From the NCBI GenBank assembly GCA_025345505.1, contig JANVCC010000125.1, positions 2,990,894 through 3,054,893 of the forward strand: a DNA stretch of 64,000 nt, in the 5' to 3' direction. The notes beneath the pieces were generated by a model that worked only from the letters and a program-made list of their open reading frames with translations, had not been told where the DNA came from and did no database searches. The position numbers were made by a program, and so were the translations under genes. How positions within the stretch are numbered: position 1 is the first letter of the stretch; the number at the start of each line of letters is the position of its first letter. Of the stretch, positions 11,901-23,589 are shown one piece after another. Source of the stretch: Todiramphus chloris collaris (lineage: Eukaryota; Chordata; Aves; Coraciiformes; Alcedinidae).

Positions 11901-14900
11901 TCCCTCTTGTTCTCTTCACGTTCCCCTAAGCACAGAGACCAGCTCACAAAGCCTGGCTCTTCTTGTTATTTTTATCCAGGAGCAGCTGACAGTAAAAGTG
12001 ACAAAAGAACTGATGGGGGAATTGGTCCAGAGCATGAAAAATCCGGTTGTAAAAGCCAGAGTGTTTGCAATAAAATATCTATACATAAAGGGAGAGCAGG
12101 GAGGGAGGGAGAGAGGGGGAAGCAGGGCTGGACAGAAAGCAGAGCAATGAGCTGTGAGCGGTGACAGCTGGACCAGATGAAGGAATTGTAAACCCAGCTG
12201 TCAGTGCGACCATATCCCTTGACACCTTGGTCTCGGTTCCCTTGAGGGGGCTCACACCCATGCCAGTGGCTAACATGGGGCAGGAGTTGGACCCAGAAGG
12301 ATGCTAAGGTGCCATAGTGTGAAGAGATGTGGTTGGAGCCTCTCAGAGTCAATGGCAGAGCCAGCAAAACCCTCTGCTGCTGGCTTTGACTGCTACAAAG
12401 GGTGTTTTCCTCTTTGGTGATGAAGAACAGGGGCTGCTGAAGGGATTTGGATTTGGGAAGATGATCTGAGCTGCAACGTGAGCCATGGGCTACCAGGGCA
12501 GGGTAGCGAACTCCATCACTAGGTCAGCAAAAGCAGGTCAGGAAGAAAAGGCTAAATTAGTAAAGTGCATGAAACAAGTGTATTGTTCAATTGCACCCAG
12601 TTTCTTGGGACTACTCTGGGCCCTTTGCTGGACACAAGGCTCACGAGAAACTATGTTATTCTCCAGTTCTGTTTGGGGACAGGGTAGGGATCAAGAGCTG
12701 GGAGCAGGAGGAGCCAGTGGAGATACCAGCCCAAAGGCAGGTGAAGTGCTTTTTTGTGTACATCAGAGAACAAACTGGATGGCATTAGTGAGCAACCTCC
12801 TGGTGAGGTTTCTTTTGGTGCAAGGAAGGAAATCGATGCTGAAAACAAAACTGAACAGCAGGGTACCTGGAATCTCTCTCTAGGCTTGTCCCAGGGCCCT
12901 CCTATCTCAGACATGTATGAGGGCTCCACAGCATGCCTAAAAAAGAAAGTGCTTCTAAGAGAGTGTAATGGCATTGTCTTGATGTATCAAAATAGGAGTG
13001 GAAGCTTCCATAATCACACAGAAGGAGACATCAGAGATGACACTGGGCACAAAGGATGGTGATTTCTGGTATCAGACCCTGGGTTTTCAAGGGTCCAAAT
13101 ACTTGTACCTCCAGCCTGTGATGGATCAGAGATACATCCATCCAGTGGGAACGAGGGAGAGAAGACTAATGGACACCAGCAAGACCCTGACATATATCCA
13201 GCTGTAAAAAGTGAAGAATTTAAAGCAAGGAAGGAAACTATTTCTTTTTTTCTCCTTTGGCAGCCCTTTCTGAAATGCAGGATGTTTAACTCCAAAATGT
13301 TTCTGTAACACATGAGTTCATGGAGTAGCCTTGACCAGCTGCTGGGTGATGAGAACAGACAGGGGACAGTAGTCACCTCTGGCACTGCTGTCTGCATTTG
13401 GGCTCTGCAGTCTGGTGCATGCAGCCACGTGGGGTGGGATTCATGAGTCTGGAGGCAGGAGGAAAGCTGAAATGTGATTCAGCATGGACCATGCCCTCGA
13501 GGTTGATGTTTGCTACTATGCCTCATGTAGCTGTGGTGCTTTAGGGCATCCTCTAGCATGTAGTGGATGGGCCAGCTCTGGTGTCTGCAGAGACCTCCCT
13601 ATGTACGCAGAGTGATGTCCAGCATCATCTCCAGGCAGACAAAACACCCAGATGACCTTCCTAGAAATCATCCTCCAGGCAAAAATGAGCATGATGAGTG
13701 CTGGGCATGCACCAGGCCTTGGTCCACCTCTGAGCCTGGCCACCCCTGTGCAGCAGGGACACAGCTTTGCTTCCTGCATCTGCTTTAGGGTGAGGTGGTC
13801 CATGCCCTGAACCCCACTGACCCACACTGGGAAAGCCTCTTGCTTGGGGGTGGACATTGCTATTGTAGGACCCACATTTATTCAATCAAATAAATGAGCA
13901 GGAATGTGATATTTTAATTCACTGTTTCCCATCTTCCAGTATGCTGCTTATCACAGGGCTCTTAATGTGTTCTCTCCTCATTGCCCAGCATCCTCAGTCT
14001 TACCCAGGTCACAGCATCTGTGATAGATGCTGGCAAAAATTCATGGAAATCCAGAGAACATCAGAAAAAGATAGAAGATATTGTCCAGAACCAGGGATTG
14101 TATCCTGCTCTTTGAAGACCTTCCTGGGGTTCCACGCAATGAGAGCTGGAGCATGGATGAGCCACTCTCTGCAGACACGCACGTGTGTGTATGAACAAAT
14201 ACCTGGTGGCTTTTGGCTGCACAGAAAATATATAGAACTAACACCAGTTCCAAATCAAGGGCTGGGGGGCTTGTGCTTCTGGAACCAGTAAGAGCTGGTT
14301 CATATTTAAAGTGATCCTGGACTGCAGCTGCTTTATCACCCAGGGTGAAGCTCAGTGTGGGTCTGCTGGCCAGAGAATCTTGTGAATATGCAAAAGGATT
14401 TCTGTGCCTGGACAAATTCATGGAAGAAAAATACAGTGAGGTTTATTAGGGAAAGCTGCAACTCCTCTGCCTGAAGTGGGTTTATTCTGGGGAAGTTTTA
14501 CTGCAGTCCAGCCTTCTTAGCACACTTTTTCCTAGGCAGGTGGTGGCTCTGATGGGAGACAGAAGAGGATGGAGCTAAACCTCTGGCTGTTCTCTGTAGA
14601 ACAGAACCCTGAGAAGACTTCTGTGAGACTAATTGTTAGGATGATGCTAATAAACCGAAGGAGGAGGTCAATAGATAGCAATCAAGATAGCAATCTTCAG
14701 TAACACTTCCAGCTAAGGCCCATTGGCTGTCTCTGCTTTTAACGTGTGAATTTAACATGTAACTCTTAACAAGGACTGGGTGATCAGTTTTACCTCTGCA
14801 CACAAGTATTACTGCAGGCAAAAATACAACCCTGACAACAACAGCTGCACATAGCATCTTTTTCAGAGCATCTTCTTCATATTGCCCTGCCAGTGCTTGG

Positions 14901-17900
14901 TGGAAGGCACAGCCTTTAGCAGAAACACGATATTTTGGTCTCAGAGGACAATAAATCCCAAGCTTCTCATCCTAAAGAGCTTGGTAGCTGAAGTCAGTTC
15001 TGCAGGGGTTCTATGGTAATCAAACCAGGAGAGAAAGGGCTGAGATGACCTCTCCTCCATGGGTTGCCACCATCCCAGGCTGAGTCTGTCTCAACCAGCA
15101 GGAACCCCAAAACTTCCCAGCAACATTATTACCATCGTCAAGCCTTTTCCAAAGAGGGATGTTTCTTCTGCATGGGAGTTGAGGAAAACAGTGAGTGACA
15201 CCTTTTCATGGAGGCACAGAGTTGAGACAAACGTTTGACATAGGAAGGGGGTTGGATTATTGCAATATGACACAGTGTCAGGCAGAAGAAACCTTATCTG
15301 ACCAAGACTCTGATGAACTGCAGATCTGCAAGTTGGGGAGAGCAGAGGAACTGTCCATGTGTTTCAGAACATTTTATTTCCAAAAATCTGCAACCTTTAT
15401 TCATGATAAGGATTGGCTTTGTCTGCCACCTGAGATTATTTAGGCTGAACTGGAGAAACTGTGAAGTAGTATCCTACGAATGAAGGAATTTGTGTGGAGT
15501 GTCAGCGGGAGAAGGATGTTTTAATCACTGAAGTTTTTAAGTCTTTACCAGTAATTTATGTTTATTTTAGTTTATGTTAGCCTATCTTTATCCAACGAAT
15601 AAACAACACTGGGAGGAAGGAAATCTTGACTAAGGATTCAACCTCCTTTCCCTGTTCAGCTGAAGAATTTAGAGGTTGCAATAAATAGATTTTTGAATCC
15701 AGAAAAGTTTTTTCAGCAGAGCTAAGGCGGGCCAACACTAACACTCCTACTCGAGTATTGACAGACATATTCCAATCATCAATCCCAAACCTTTCAAGCC
15801 ATGTCATCAGAAAGAAGGTTGCTGAGTATGACCTGAAAGCTCAAGTCCTTTCCCAAGCACCTTGGTAGTGAAACAAAAGTCTGTCTTGAGTGTCTCTTTT
15901 GGGGTAGATGCTAGTAAAGTTGTTTGGAACTGACGAGAATGCTTTCTGGACTATTTATTTATTTATAACCCATCAAAACAGGCTGATTTAATTGAAACTG
16001 AAACTTTCTACAGGAACGTACCAATTTCAATGAAACTTTAGTTGAGAAAAGCTTTTCAGGTCCCAGATTGAATTTGTAGTCAAAACCAGAGAGGAAGGGA
16101 GTTTGTGTAACATTTCATCTGAGCCTGGTGGATGGGGAATCCCATAGCACAGGGATGACAGGGATTAAAATTCCTGCTGCTGTGCTTGGAAGTTGGGTAG
16201 TTGACTTGGCTGAGGGGGAAACAAAGATGTGAACTATGGTAGGTCGTTTAAGTGACCTGTCTATGGACTGGCCAAGCAAAAGTAACTGCATCTGCCCCAT
16301 TGTCTCTGATTTTTGGTGAAAAACTTGATGATTTCTTTTTCTTTTTCCTCAGTCAAAAGTTCTCAGAAGTTCTAAGAACGAGGAAGCCATGTTATTACCC
16401 ACCCTATTGAACAGAGGGAGAGAGACAACCATAGGCAGGTACCTACCTCCAATCTGCCTGCATCCTTCCCTCTGTGGTCCTTCCCTCAACTCTTCCCCTG
16501 GTCAGATGATACTTGTCCTGTCGTACAGGGGATTGACACCACCTGCAAACACATCTGCCAGACTGAGTGGAGAGATCAGCAAGGTCATTAAACACGTCAT
16601 GCTCAGATTCCTTGAGGGTTCCCAGAAGAGAAAGGTGGACGGATTCCCAGTGTACTCCGTCACCGATTTACGTAGCCTGGATCCATAACTGCTAAACAAT
16701 GAGTGATCAGTGGTTGGTTGACAGCCTGCTCTAAGCCTTTGCACATGTGAATGTTTAGGACATATTTTCATTCTGATGCAGAATTCCCCTGGGATCAGCC
16801 TGTGCTTTCAGGGGCAAATGGGGGATGGAAATTTCTACTGGCTGTGACTAGGGCTTTTAAACCACCCCAGAGGAGAGCAGGTGCTTATTACTGCAGCAGG
16901 CAATGGCAAATGGAACATCCCAGCAGGGCCAGACTGGTTTCCTCAACCCAGCCACTTTCTCCCTCCTTCTTTCCAGAGCCATCCTTCACCTCTGTGCAGA
17001 AGGGAGGTTAGGCATTTATCTGACCAGGGAAATCACATTCCCAGACTTGTTCTGGTAGAAATAATAAATGCAAAAAGCTGGACAGAGAAGGATCAGGCTG
17101 TCAAGTTGTGCATTTCAACCAACATGGCTCAGTCTGCACATCCCCAGTGTGATAACAGGGCCAGCCCCAGCTCACTGGCTGTTGTTTTATAGGCCAGCAT
17201 GTCACAGGCTTGTGCAGAAAAAATTCAGTTTTCTCAGCTAACATCTTGATAGGCCTGTTTTGTCTCCAGCTCTGCTCACCACGCTGCCTGCGTCCACGCA
17301 GGAGGTGTTTCTGTACACAGCCCACAGCCCTGCTCATGCTGCATCACAACCCGAGCCAAGGCATGGGTTGGATGTGAGCTATAGAGCTCATGGTGCAAGC
17401 TCTTCTTCCCATCCACTGCATCAGGACAAGCCCTTTGGGTAGCATGGCTGTGGTTCCACGTGGCCAGAGCTCAGCTAGTATGTGCCTGATCTGGCCAGTC
17501 AACCCACCAGCACTTCCCCTCCAGGAACGAGCTTTGTAAAGCCAATTGCTGTTTACTGAGCAGCTCCCTGAGAGGTTCTGGGAGCACTGGGAACATCCAT
17601 CAAGGTGATGAAAATGCTCGTTGCCAGGCAGATTGGTGGCTGCAGCCTGTCTCCCAGAGATGGGCCCTTGGGAGCTGCTGGAGGGGAGCTCCGAAAGACT
17701 CAAGAGACAGCAAAACTTGTTTAGCATCACTGCAAGGTCAGTGCTGCAGCATGTGGGGGCAGAGATCAGTGACCACAGACAGATGTATTTATCAGGGCTC
17801 TGTACAAGCTGCTTTTAACCTACTGAGGTGGGGAATACCTGCTCGGCCAATGGACAGGACAGCTTCTTGGTGGCTTGTGCTGCTCAGCCCTGATCTTGCT

Positions 17901-17990
17901 CTTGACACCTTCCATTCCCACTCTGTTCTGACCCCTTCTATTCAGCCACACTTTCACTTCTGTAAATGGTTCCTTGACCTGAACATAGTG
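9000..17990. other. Intergenic, no gene recognised
   Basis: Unique sequence with scattered A and T runs. There is an octamer ATGCAAAT at 10125-10132 and a purine-rich GGGA/GAGA tract at about 12089-12125. No open frame here has a recognisable domain, and I recognise no transposon family. Confidence 0.5.
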
Positions 17991-17995
17991 ATGGC

Positions 17996-18118
17996 TCCCT
18001 TTCCCTTTCCCTTTCCCTTTCCCTTTCCCTTTCCCTTTCCCTTTCTTCTTTCCCTTTCCCTTTCTTCTTTCCTTTTCCCTTTCCCTTTCTTCTTTCCCTT
18101 TCCCTTTCCTTTCTTCTC
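17996..18118. repeat. (TTTCCC)n hexanucleotide repeat, interrupted
   Basis: Eight or so perfect TTTCCC units are followed by units interrupted with TTCTTTCC, about 120 bases in all. One strand is entirely pyrimidine. Confidence 0.95.
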
Positions 18119-18799
18119 TATGCATCTATCTACCTACTCCTCCCAGAATATTGGCAAGATAGAGCAGAGCATGGATGACAGGACTGGGACACCTGCATGG
18201 CTCAGACACTCCAGCAGGTATCAGCCATCAACACCAATAATCCCCTCAAACATTCAGGGATGCTTCGGAGCTTGTTTTATTTCAGGTATTTAAGAGATGA
18301 AGCTGGAGATGGGCTGGCATCGCCATCTGGTGCAAGTTCCCAGGAATTAACCGGCTCTGAGCAGCTCCAGCATGAAAAGACTTGCCTGGGATTTTATAGC
18401 TGACCAAAGCAATGCTGGTACTGTTGGTCCCAGCCCCAGAACTGATGGACTGAATGGCTCAAGGAGAGATCACCTTGATCCTTGGCATCTTCCAGCCTGA
18501 GTATCCCCTCAGAAATATTTAGGGCATCAAACAGCAAGTTGCTGAGTGCAGGGGTGGGGAGAAGAAAGAAAAGCAATCAGCAGTAGAGGCCAGAGCTCTG
18601 GTTTTCATCAGGAGAATCCGAATCTATGAGGTGGCTACAATTGGGCTAACTGTTGTCTTTAAGACAGCTGATCTTTTAACTTTTGTATTTACAATGGAAA
18701 GTCGAGTGTCACCTTGGAAGAAAACAGTTTTGCTTCCTATTCATGGAGGCAAAAGACCACAGAAGGCCCTGTTTTTAGTTCATCTTTTTATTTCAGCTT

Positions 18800-19270
18800 T
18801 CATCTGCTGCTTGTCTGTCTAAGGGGAAGGCTGAGCCGTGTTCACGGGCATCACCAGCAGCACAGCCCAGCTGAAGCAAGGAGTTTGCTGGGGCTCTGCG
18901 TGCCACGGCACAAAAGCAAATGTCTTGCACTAAACTAATGCAAATGAAGATATTTGATTTGACTTTTCCGGGAAAACAAACCAAAAAGCAAACAAACAGA
19001 ATGGAATTACTTGAGCAAAACCACAGCTTTTTCTCACAGTGAAGCTTGATTTTTGCAAAACTTGCCTTTCCTGCTGAGCAATTGTTCCTGCAGATAATTC
19101 CCACAGCCTTTTACAAAAAGCAGGGGGTCACCAGCTGGCATCTTCTGGGCTGTATGTAGTCAATTAGTTCCAACCAATTAGGCAATTATTGGGTGTTACT
19201 AAACCAGAGTTAATGTCAATAAATTGAAAACGGCCGAGGCATTTGGCATCGAAAAGCAAAGGCAAAGGGT
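18800..19270. other. AT-rich block with homeodomain-like motifs
   Basis: The block is repeat-free. It holds an octamer ATGCAAAT at 18938-18945 and three CAATTA words within about 30 bases (19161, 19176 and 19184). It is a candidate enhancer by composition and motif clustering only. Confidence 0.3.
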
Positions 19271-21900
19271 TCCCAAGGTCAGGTATTTCCCTCTCTGTAT
19301 TCTCTTTCAGAAACCTGACCTATGATGTTGGCTTTGGGCTTGAGATGATGAAAGAACGTCACCATCTTCCCACGTAATGGCACAGAGAGGTGTCTGACCT
19401 TGTCATAAAATGCAGATGAAAAGAGCAAAGCCAGTTGGCCAGATTGCTCCAGCAGAGATGCACAGACAGCCAAGTTATTTGGTGGGTGAACTGGCATCCC
19501 AAGAATGAGCACCCATCTGAACATTGCTCTAAGAACATTTTTTTCTTTACCCAAAAGTCCCTTCCCCTGACGTGTCATCCTTTCCAAACAAGATCTGGAG
19601 CAATAAAAGCCAGGAATGAGATTTAGAAATGGGACTATCCACAGCTTTATGGTGCAAGGCACTAAATGGGACAAGTTTCCCCCAAGTTTCTTGACACGTG
19701 CAGAGAATGATGCAGTTGCCTAAACATCTGGTACTCAGAATACCTGAGAAATATAGAGGGAAGGCCAAATAGGTCCATAGGACACCCATATCCTCCTCTT
19801 GTGGCAGATGGAGGTCAGTATTTCAGTATGAAACACCTATGTTAGGACACTGGATTGCATTCCTAGCACGCAGTAAACATCTACATGTAGACACCTCTAT
19901 AGCCAATCTCCAACTGAAATACTCTTCCACTCTCTGCAGTCCTGGACATGCCACGTTGTACTGGACTTGGGCTGGGCCCTGGTTCTTGGAAGCTACAGAG
20001 TTGTGCATGTGGGACTGGAGAAGAAAGCACGCAAGAAGAAGTCCTCTTGTGCCCATGCCCCTATAAGGAGTGATCTGAAATGCAGAGAGGCTGAGCTGGC
20101 AGAAGCAAACCAACATGTCCTAGCACTGGCTTTGCCCATGGTTGGAACATGAAGAACTGGTTGATGGTAAATGAGGTACTTTGGTGTCTTAGGGGGACCA
20201 GATCCTTCATTTTCTTCTCTATGAGTTTGGTCCCAGACCTCAAAGTGAAGAACCCAGCTTTTACCCTGAGCCTTCCTCTCACTTCCCTTGCTCCTCTGCT
20301 TCCCAGAGTCCTACATCCCAGAGGCTAGAGGCAGCAGAGACAAATCTTACTGTCCCTTTCACACCTCACTGATGTTTTATTAGTTGGATTGCAGGGTCTT
20401 CAGCCAGCCATGTGAACAAATCCCACAAGATCCCACACATCCATATATTCCTTCTGACCAGCTGAGAAGTAATGCCTCAGATTTATCATTCAGATAAGTT
20501 CACAGTGGTAGAAGTTGGTGACCCTCTAGTTTGAAAAGCCTGGCTCAGAAAAAAAGCCAACTGTTGGCTCGAGCAAAGCTGGTCTTGAACAGGGACCTTC
20601 ACCATTCCACACCACGCTGGGCAGAAAAATATCTGCTGAATGCAATGGCAAGGATTTGAATGCTTCTGAAGGATCTGAGCTGGCCAATATGCAACTGAAG
20701 GCAGGAACTTGTGTCTGGTCTCAATGTATTAATCTTCAAAGGGGAGCCACTAGGGGAAAAGCAGTGAGGGTTTGAAAGATAACCGGCCGCTAAATATATT
20801 CCAGCACAAAGTTGACAACAGCTAGAGCCACATGTGATACGCCTCTGGAATCCTAGCAGGGTTGATTTATCTTGGTGTTAGGCCTACTATACTTAAAAGC
20901 CCTTTATAAATAACCCAAGACCTTTTGCACTTGCTGTTCTACAGACTTGCTTTTGTTTATTTGACTGGTTGAGCTGGGCCTGTCATTTTTAATGAAAATA
21001 AACTCGTTGTCAGAGACCTTTTCCTTTAGGGACCTTCAAAAGGACACATAGAGCAGTTCTCTGCTTCTCCTTTGCTTCCCGGCAGCACCATTTTTTTCTT
21101 ATCTTATTGGCTTATGAAAGGCAAAGTGGTTTGGGGAAAGGTTAACTGGGCCCCTGTGGGTTGTGTTTCTTCTGGCTTACAGAGCTTGCCTCCAAAGTTG
21201 AAAAATGAAGTTTGTTATTTTGGGTTTGGTTTTTTTGAGGCATCCAATGCGCTAGTAGAGATGAATTTCACCCCAAAGAACCAAGGGGCATCCACAGAGG
21301 AAGGTGGGCAACAAACAGACAGCTGTTTGTGGTCATGGTTTGGAGAGAGTGTAGGATGGTGAATCCTACCTGTCCCCTCGCCACCTCATCTCCTCCCAGG
21401 TATTCTGGCCTTCAGAGAGCCACCATGACCTGAGCTGTCACCATAAGGCTGGAGGAGGAGAAGGGAGCAGTGGACAGCTTTATTTTGTGGAGAGAGAGCT
21501 AGAGGACTGAAGACCTGCCTCCTGCCCTGCCATCCTGGAGGATGATGCCAAGCAAAGGTTCCACTGATAAAAGTCCTGGCCTCCTTCCTCTGTTGATGGT
21601 GCATCTATCACTGGTGCAAAATGGGTCTTATGGGCCTGACCTGCTAAGGTGGGACTGTAGCAACCGTGGCCAGGGAAGTCTTGTCTTTAACAGAGACAGC
21701 TCTGAACATCACTGGTTTGGTGGGTGAGTGCACCAAGGAAAGGGGGTTGGCAACTTTATGCTCTAAACTTGGCCACGTGTTTGTTTCCAGTGGTTCAACC
21801 GAGCTTCTTTTCTTAGTTTTAGTGGTAACAAAGGCAGATGTGCAGGAGTGGCTGCAGCCTGATACAGCTTTGGCTGTGCCAGCCCAAGACCTTGGTGCTG
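19271..21900. other. Intergenic, no feature recognised
   Basis: No gene, repeat family or RNA gene can be supported. Short open frames lack motifs. Confidence 0.55.
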
Positions 21901-21959
21901 TCTAAGAGGGAGGCTTAGGTAGATCTAGCTGGATTGTGAAGATGTCAGACACTTGGGAC

Positions 21960-22125
21960 AGGTTGTGTAGTCTTCATCCTTGGAGGTTTTCAGGACCACC
22001 CTGCAGAAAGCCCTGAGCACCCTGGGCTGATTGCTGAGGCTGACACTGTTTTGTGCAGGAGGTTGGACTAGAAGCCTTCTGAGGTCCCTCCCAGCCTGGA
22101 TTACCCCACAAATCCTATAATCTCT
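21960..22125 (+). mobile_element. CR1 LINE 3' fragment
   Basis: The plus strand carries CTTCATCCTTGGAGGTTTTC, then AAGCCCTGAGCACCCTGG, GGTTGGACTAGAAGCC and GAGGTCCCTCCCAGCC, the standard order of a CR1 3' end. The terminal octamers are degraded. The element may start as early as 21905. Confidence 0.85.
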
Positions 22126-22541
22126 GCTATGGCCACTGCTGGAGAGAAGAGGAAGCTCAGCTCTACCTCAGACAACTCCATAGATGGGCTCTTGGCCCAC
22201 TAAAGAAGCAGCTGCAACTTTTGAGCTTGTTGAGAAATGGAGACTTCAATGGGGAGGACTTTGGGGTTTTGAAGAAGTTCATGCTCAATCTAAGACTGCT
22301 GGAAGCCCCCTGCTTTGGAACTGTATTTGCCACATCTCCATTTCTCATTATAGTTTTTTCCTTTTTGCCCCTTGAACTTCAGGTAATCTCCACCTAGGTT
22401 GAGCTGATTCATTTTTTCCTATACAGCTGTATTCACCCTGCACTTTGCTTAGTTCTGGCACCAGCACTTCTCTAACCTAATGGATCACTTGGATCAGCAG
22501 AGGGAGTGCAAGAGCAAGGAAAAAGGAAATACTCACACTGA

Positions 22542-23129
22542 TGTGCTGGTTGTGACTGGGATAGAGTTAATTTTCTTCACAGTAGCTGTTATGGGGCTGT
22601 GTTTTGGACCTGTGCTGAAAACAGCGTTGATAACACGAGGCTGTTTTTGTTATTGCTGAACAGTGGCTTGCACAGAGTCAAGGCTTCTTCTGCTCCTCAC
22701 CCCACCCCACCAGGGAGCAGGCTGGGGGTGCACAAGAAGCTGTGAGGAGACACATCTGGGACAGCTGACCCCCAGCTGACCAGAGGGGTATTCCAGACAA
22801 TAGGACATCATGCCTAGCAATGAAAAGCTGGGGGAAGAAGAAGGAGGGAGGGATGTTCAGAGCGATGACTTTTTGTCTTCCCAAGTAACCCATCTGTGTG
22901 ATGGAGCCCTGCTGTCCTGGAGGTGCCTGAACACCTGATGGGAGGTGGTGAATGAACCCCTTAGTTCATTTTGCTTGCGTGCCTGGCTTTTGCTTTGCCT
23001 GTTAAACTGTCTTCATCTCAACCCACGAGTTTTCTCATTTCTGCTTCTCTTCCCCTTCCTGCTCGGGGGAAGTGAACAGAGCAAGAGCCTGCGTGGTGCT
23101 TGATTGCTGGCCATGGCTACACTACAACA
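22542..23129 (+). mobile_element. Solo LTR of an avian ERVL-like endogenous retrovirus
   Basis: The 588-base element starts with TG and ends with CA. Its layout matches an LTR widespread in neoavian genomes as I recall it: a GGGATAGAGTTAATTTTC start, a CACCCCACCAG segment, CTGGGGGTGCACAAGAAG, and an AACCCACGAGTTTTCTC motif near the 3' end. Flanks ACTGA and GCTGA could be an eroded 5-bp target duplication. There is no internal retroviral sequence beside it and no coding capacity. The poly(A) signal region is degenerate. Confidence 0.82.
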
Positions 23130-23184
23130 GCTGAATATAAGGGTGTTGGATCTTACAACAACTGAACATAAGGGTGTTGGCTCT
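23122..23184 (+). repeat. Tandem duplication of a ~31-base unit at the LTR 3' edge
   Basis: Two copies of CTACAACAGCTGAATATAAG...GGTGTTGG with a few differences lie head to tail. The first overlaps the last bases of the solo LTR. Confidence 0.8.
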
Positions 23185-23476
23185 CCTGAGATGCTCCATT
23201 AAGTCTCTCTCAGAGATGAACTAGCCCTGTGGAGAACTGACCCTCCTGGCTACCTGCTTAGTGAGTCCTTCTGCATTTTCACTCCCAAAAGGGACATTAG
23301 GCTTTCTCAGCAATCTTTCTTCACCTGGTGGATGTGAGAAAATCTCCTGATTGCTTTGCAGTGGTGCCAATACCACAATAAAAGCAATTGAAAAGGTGTG
23401 AACCCTCCAAACTCAGACTCCAGGTTAAAAGGTTTGTGTACAAGGCATTTAGAAATCAACAACGTTGCTAAAAAAA

Positions 23477-23585
23477 GGAAGGAAGAAAAATAAAGAAAAA
23501 GGGAAGGAAAGGAAAGGAAAGGAAAGGAAAGGAAAGGAAAGGAAAGGAAAGGAAAGGAAAGGAAAGGAAAGGAAAGGGAAAAATG
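23477..23585. repeat. (GGAAA)n pentanucleotide repeat
   Basis: About 15 near-perfect GGAAA units (23504-23576) follow an imperfect purine lead-in. One strand is all purine. Confidence 0.95.
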
Positions 23586-23589
23586 TGTG

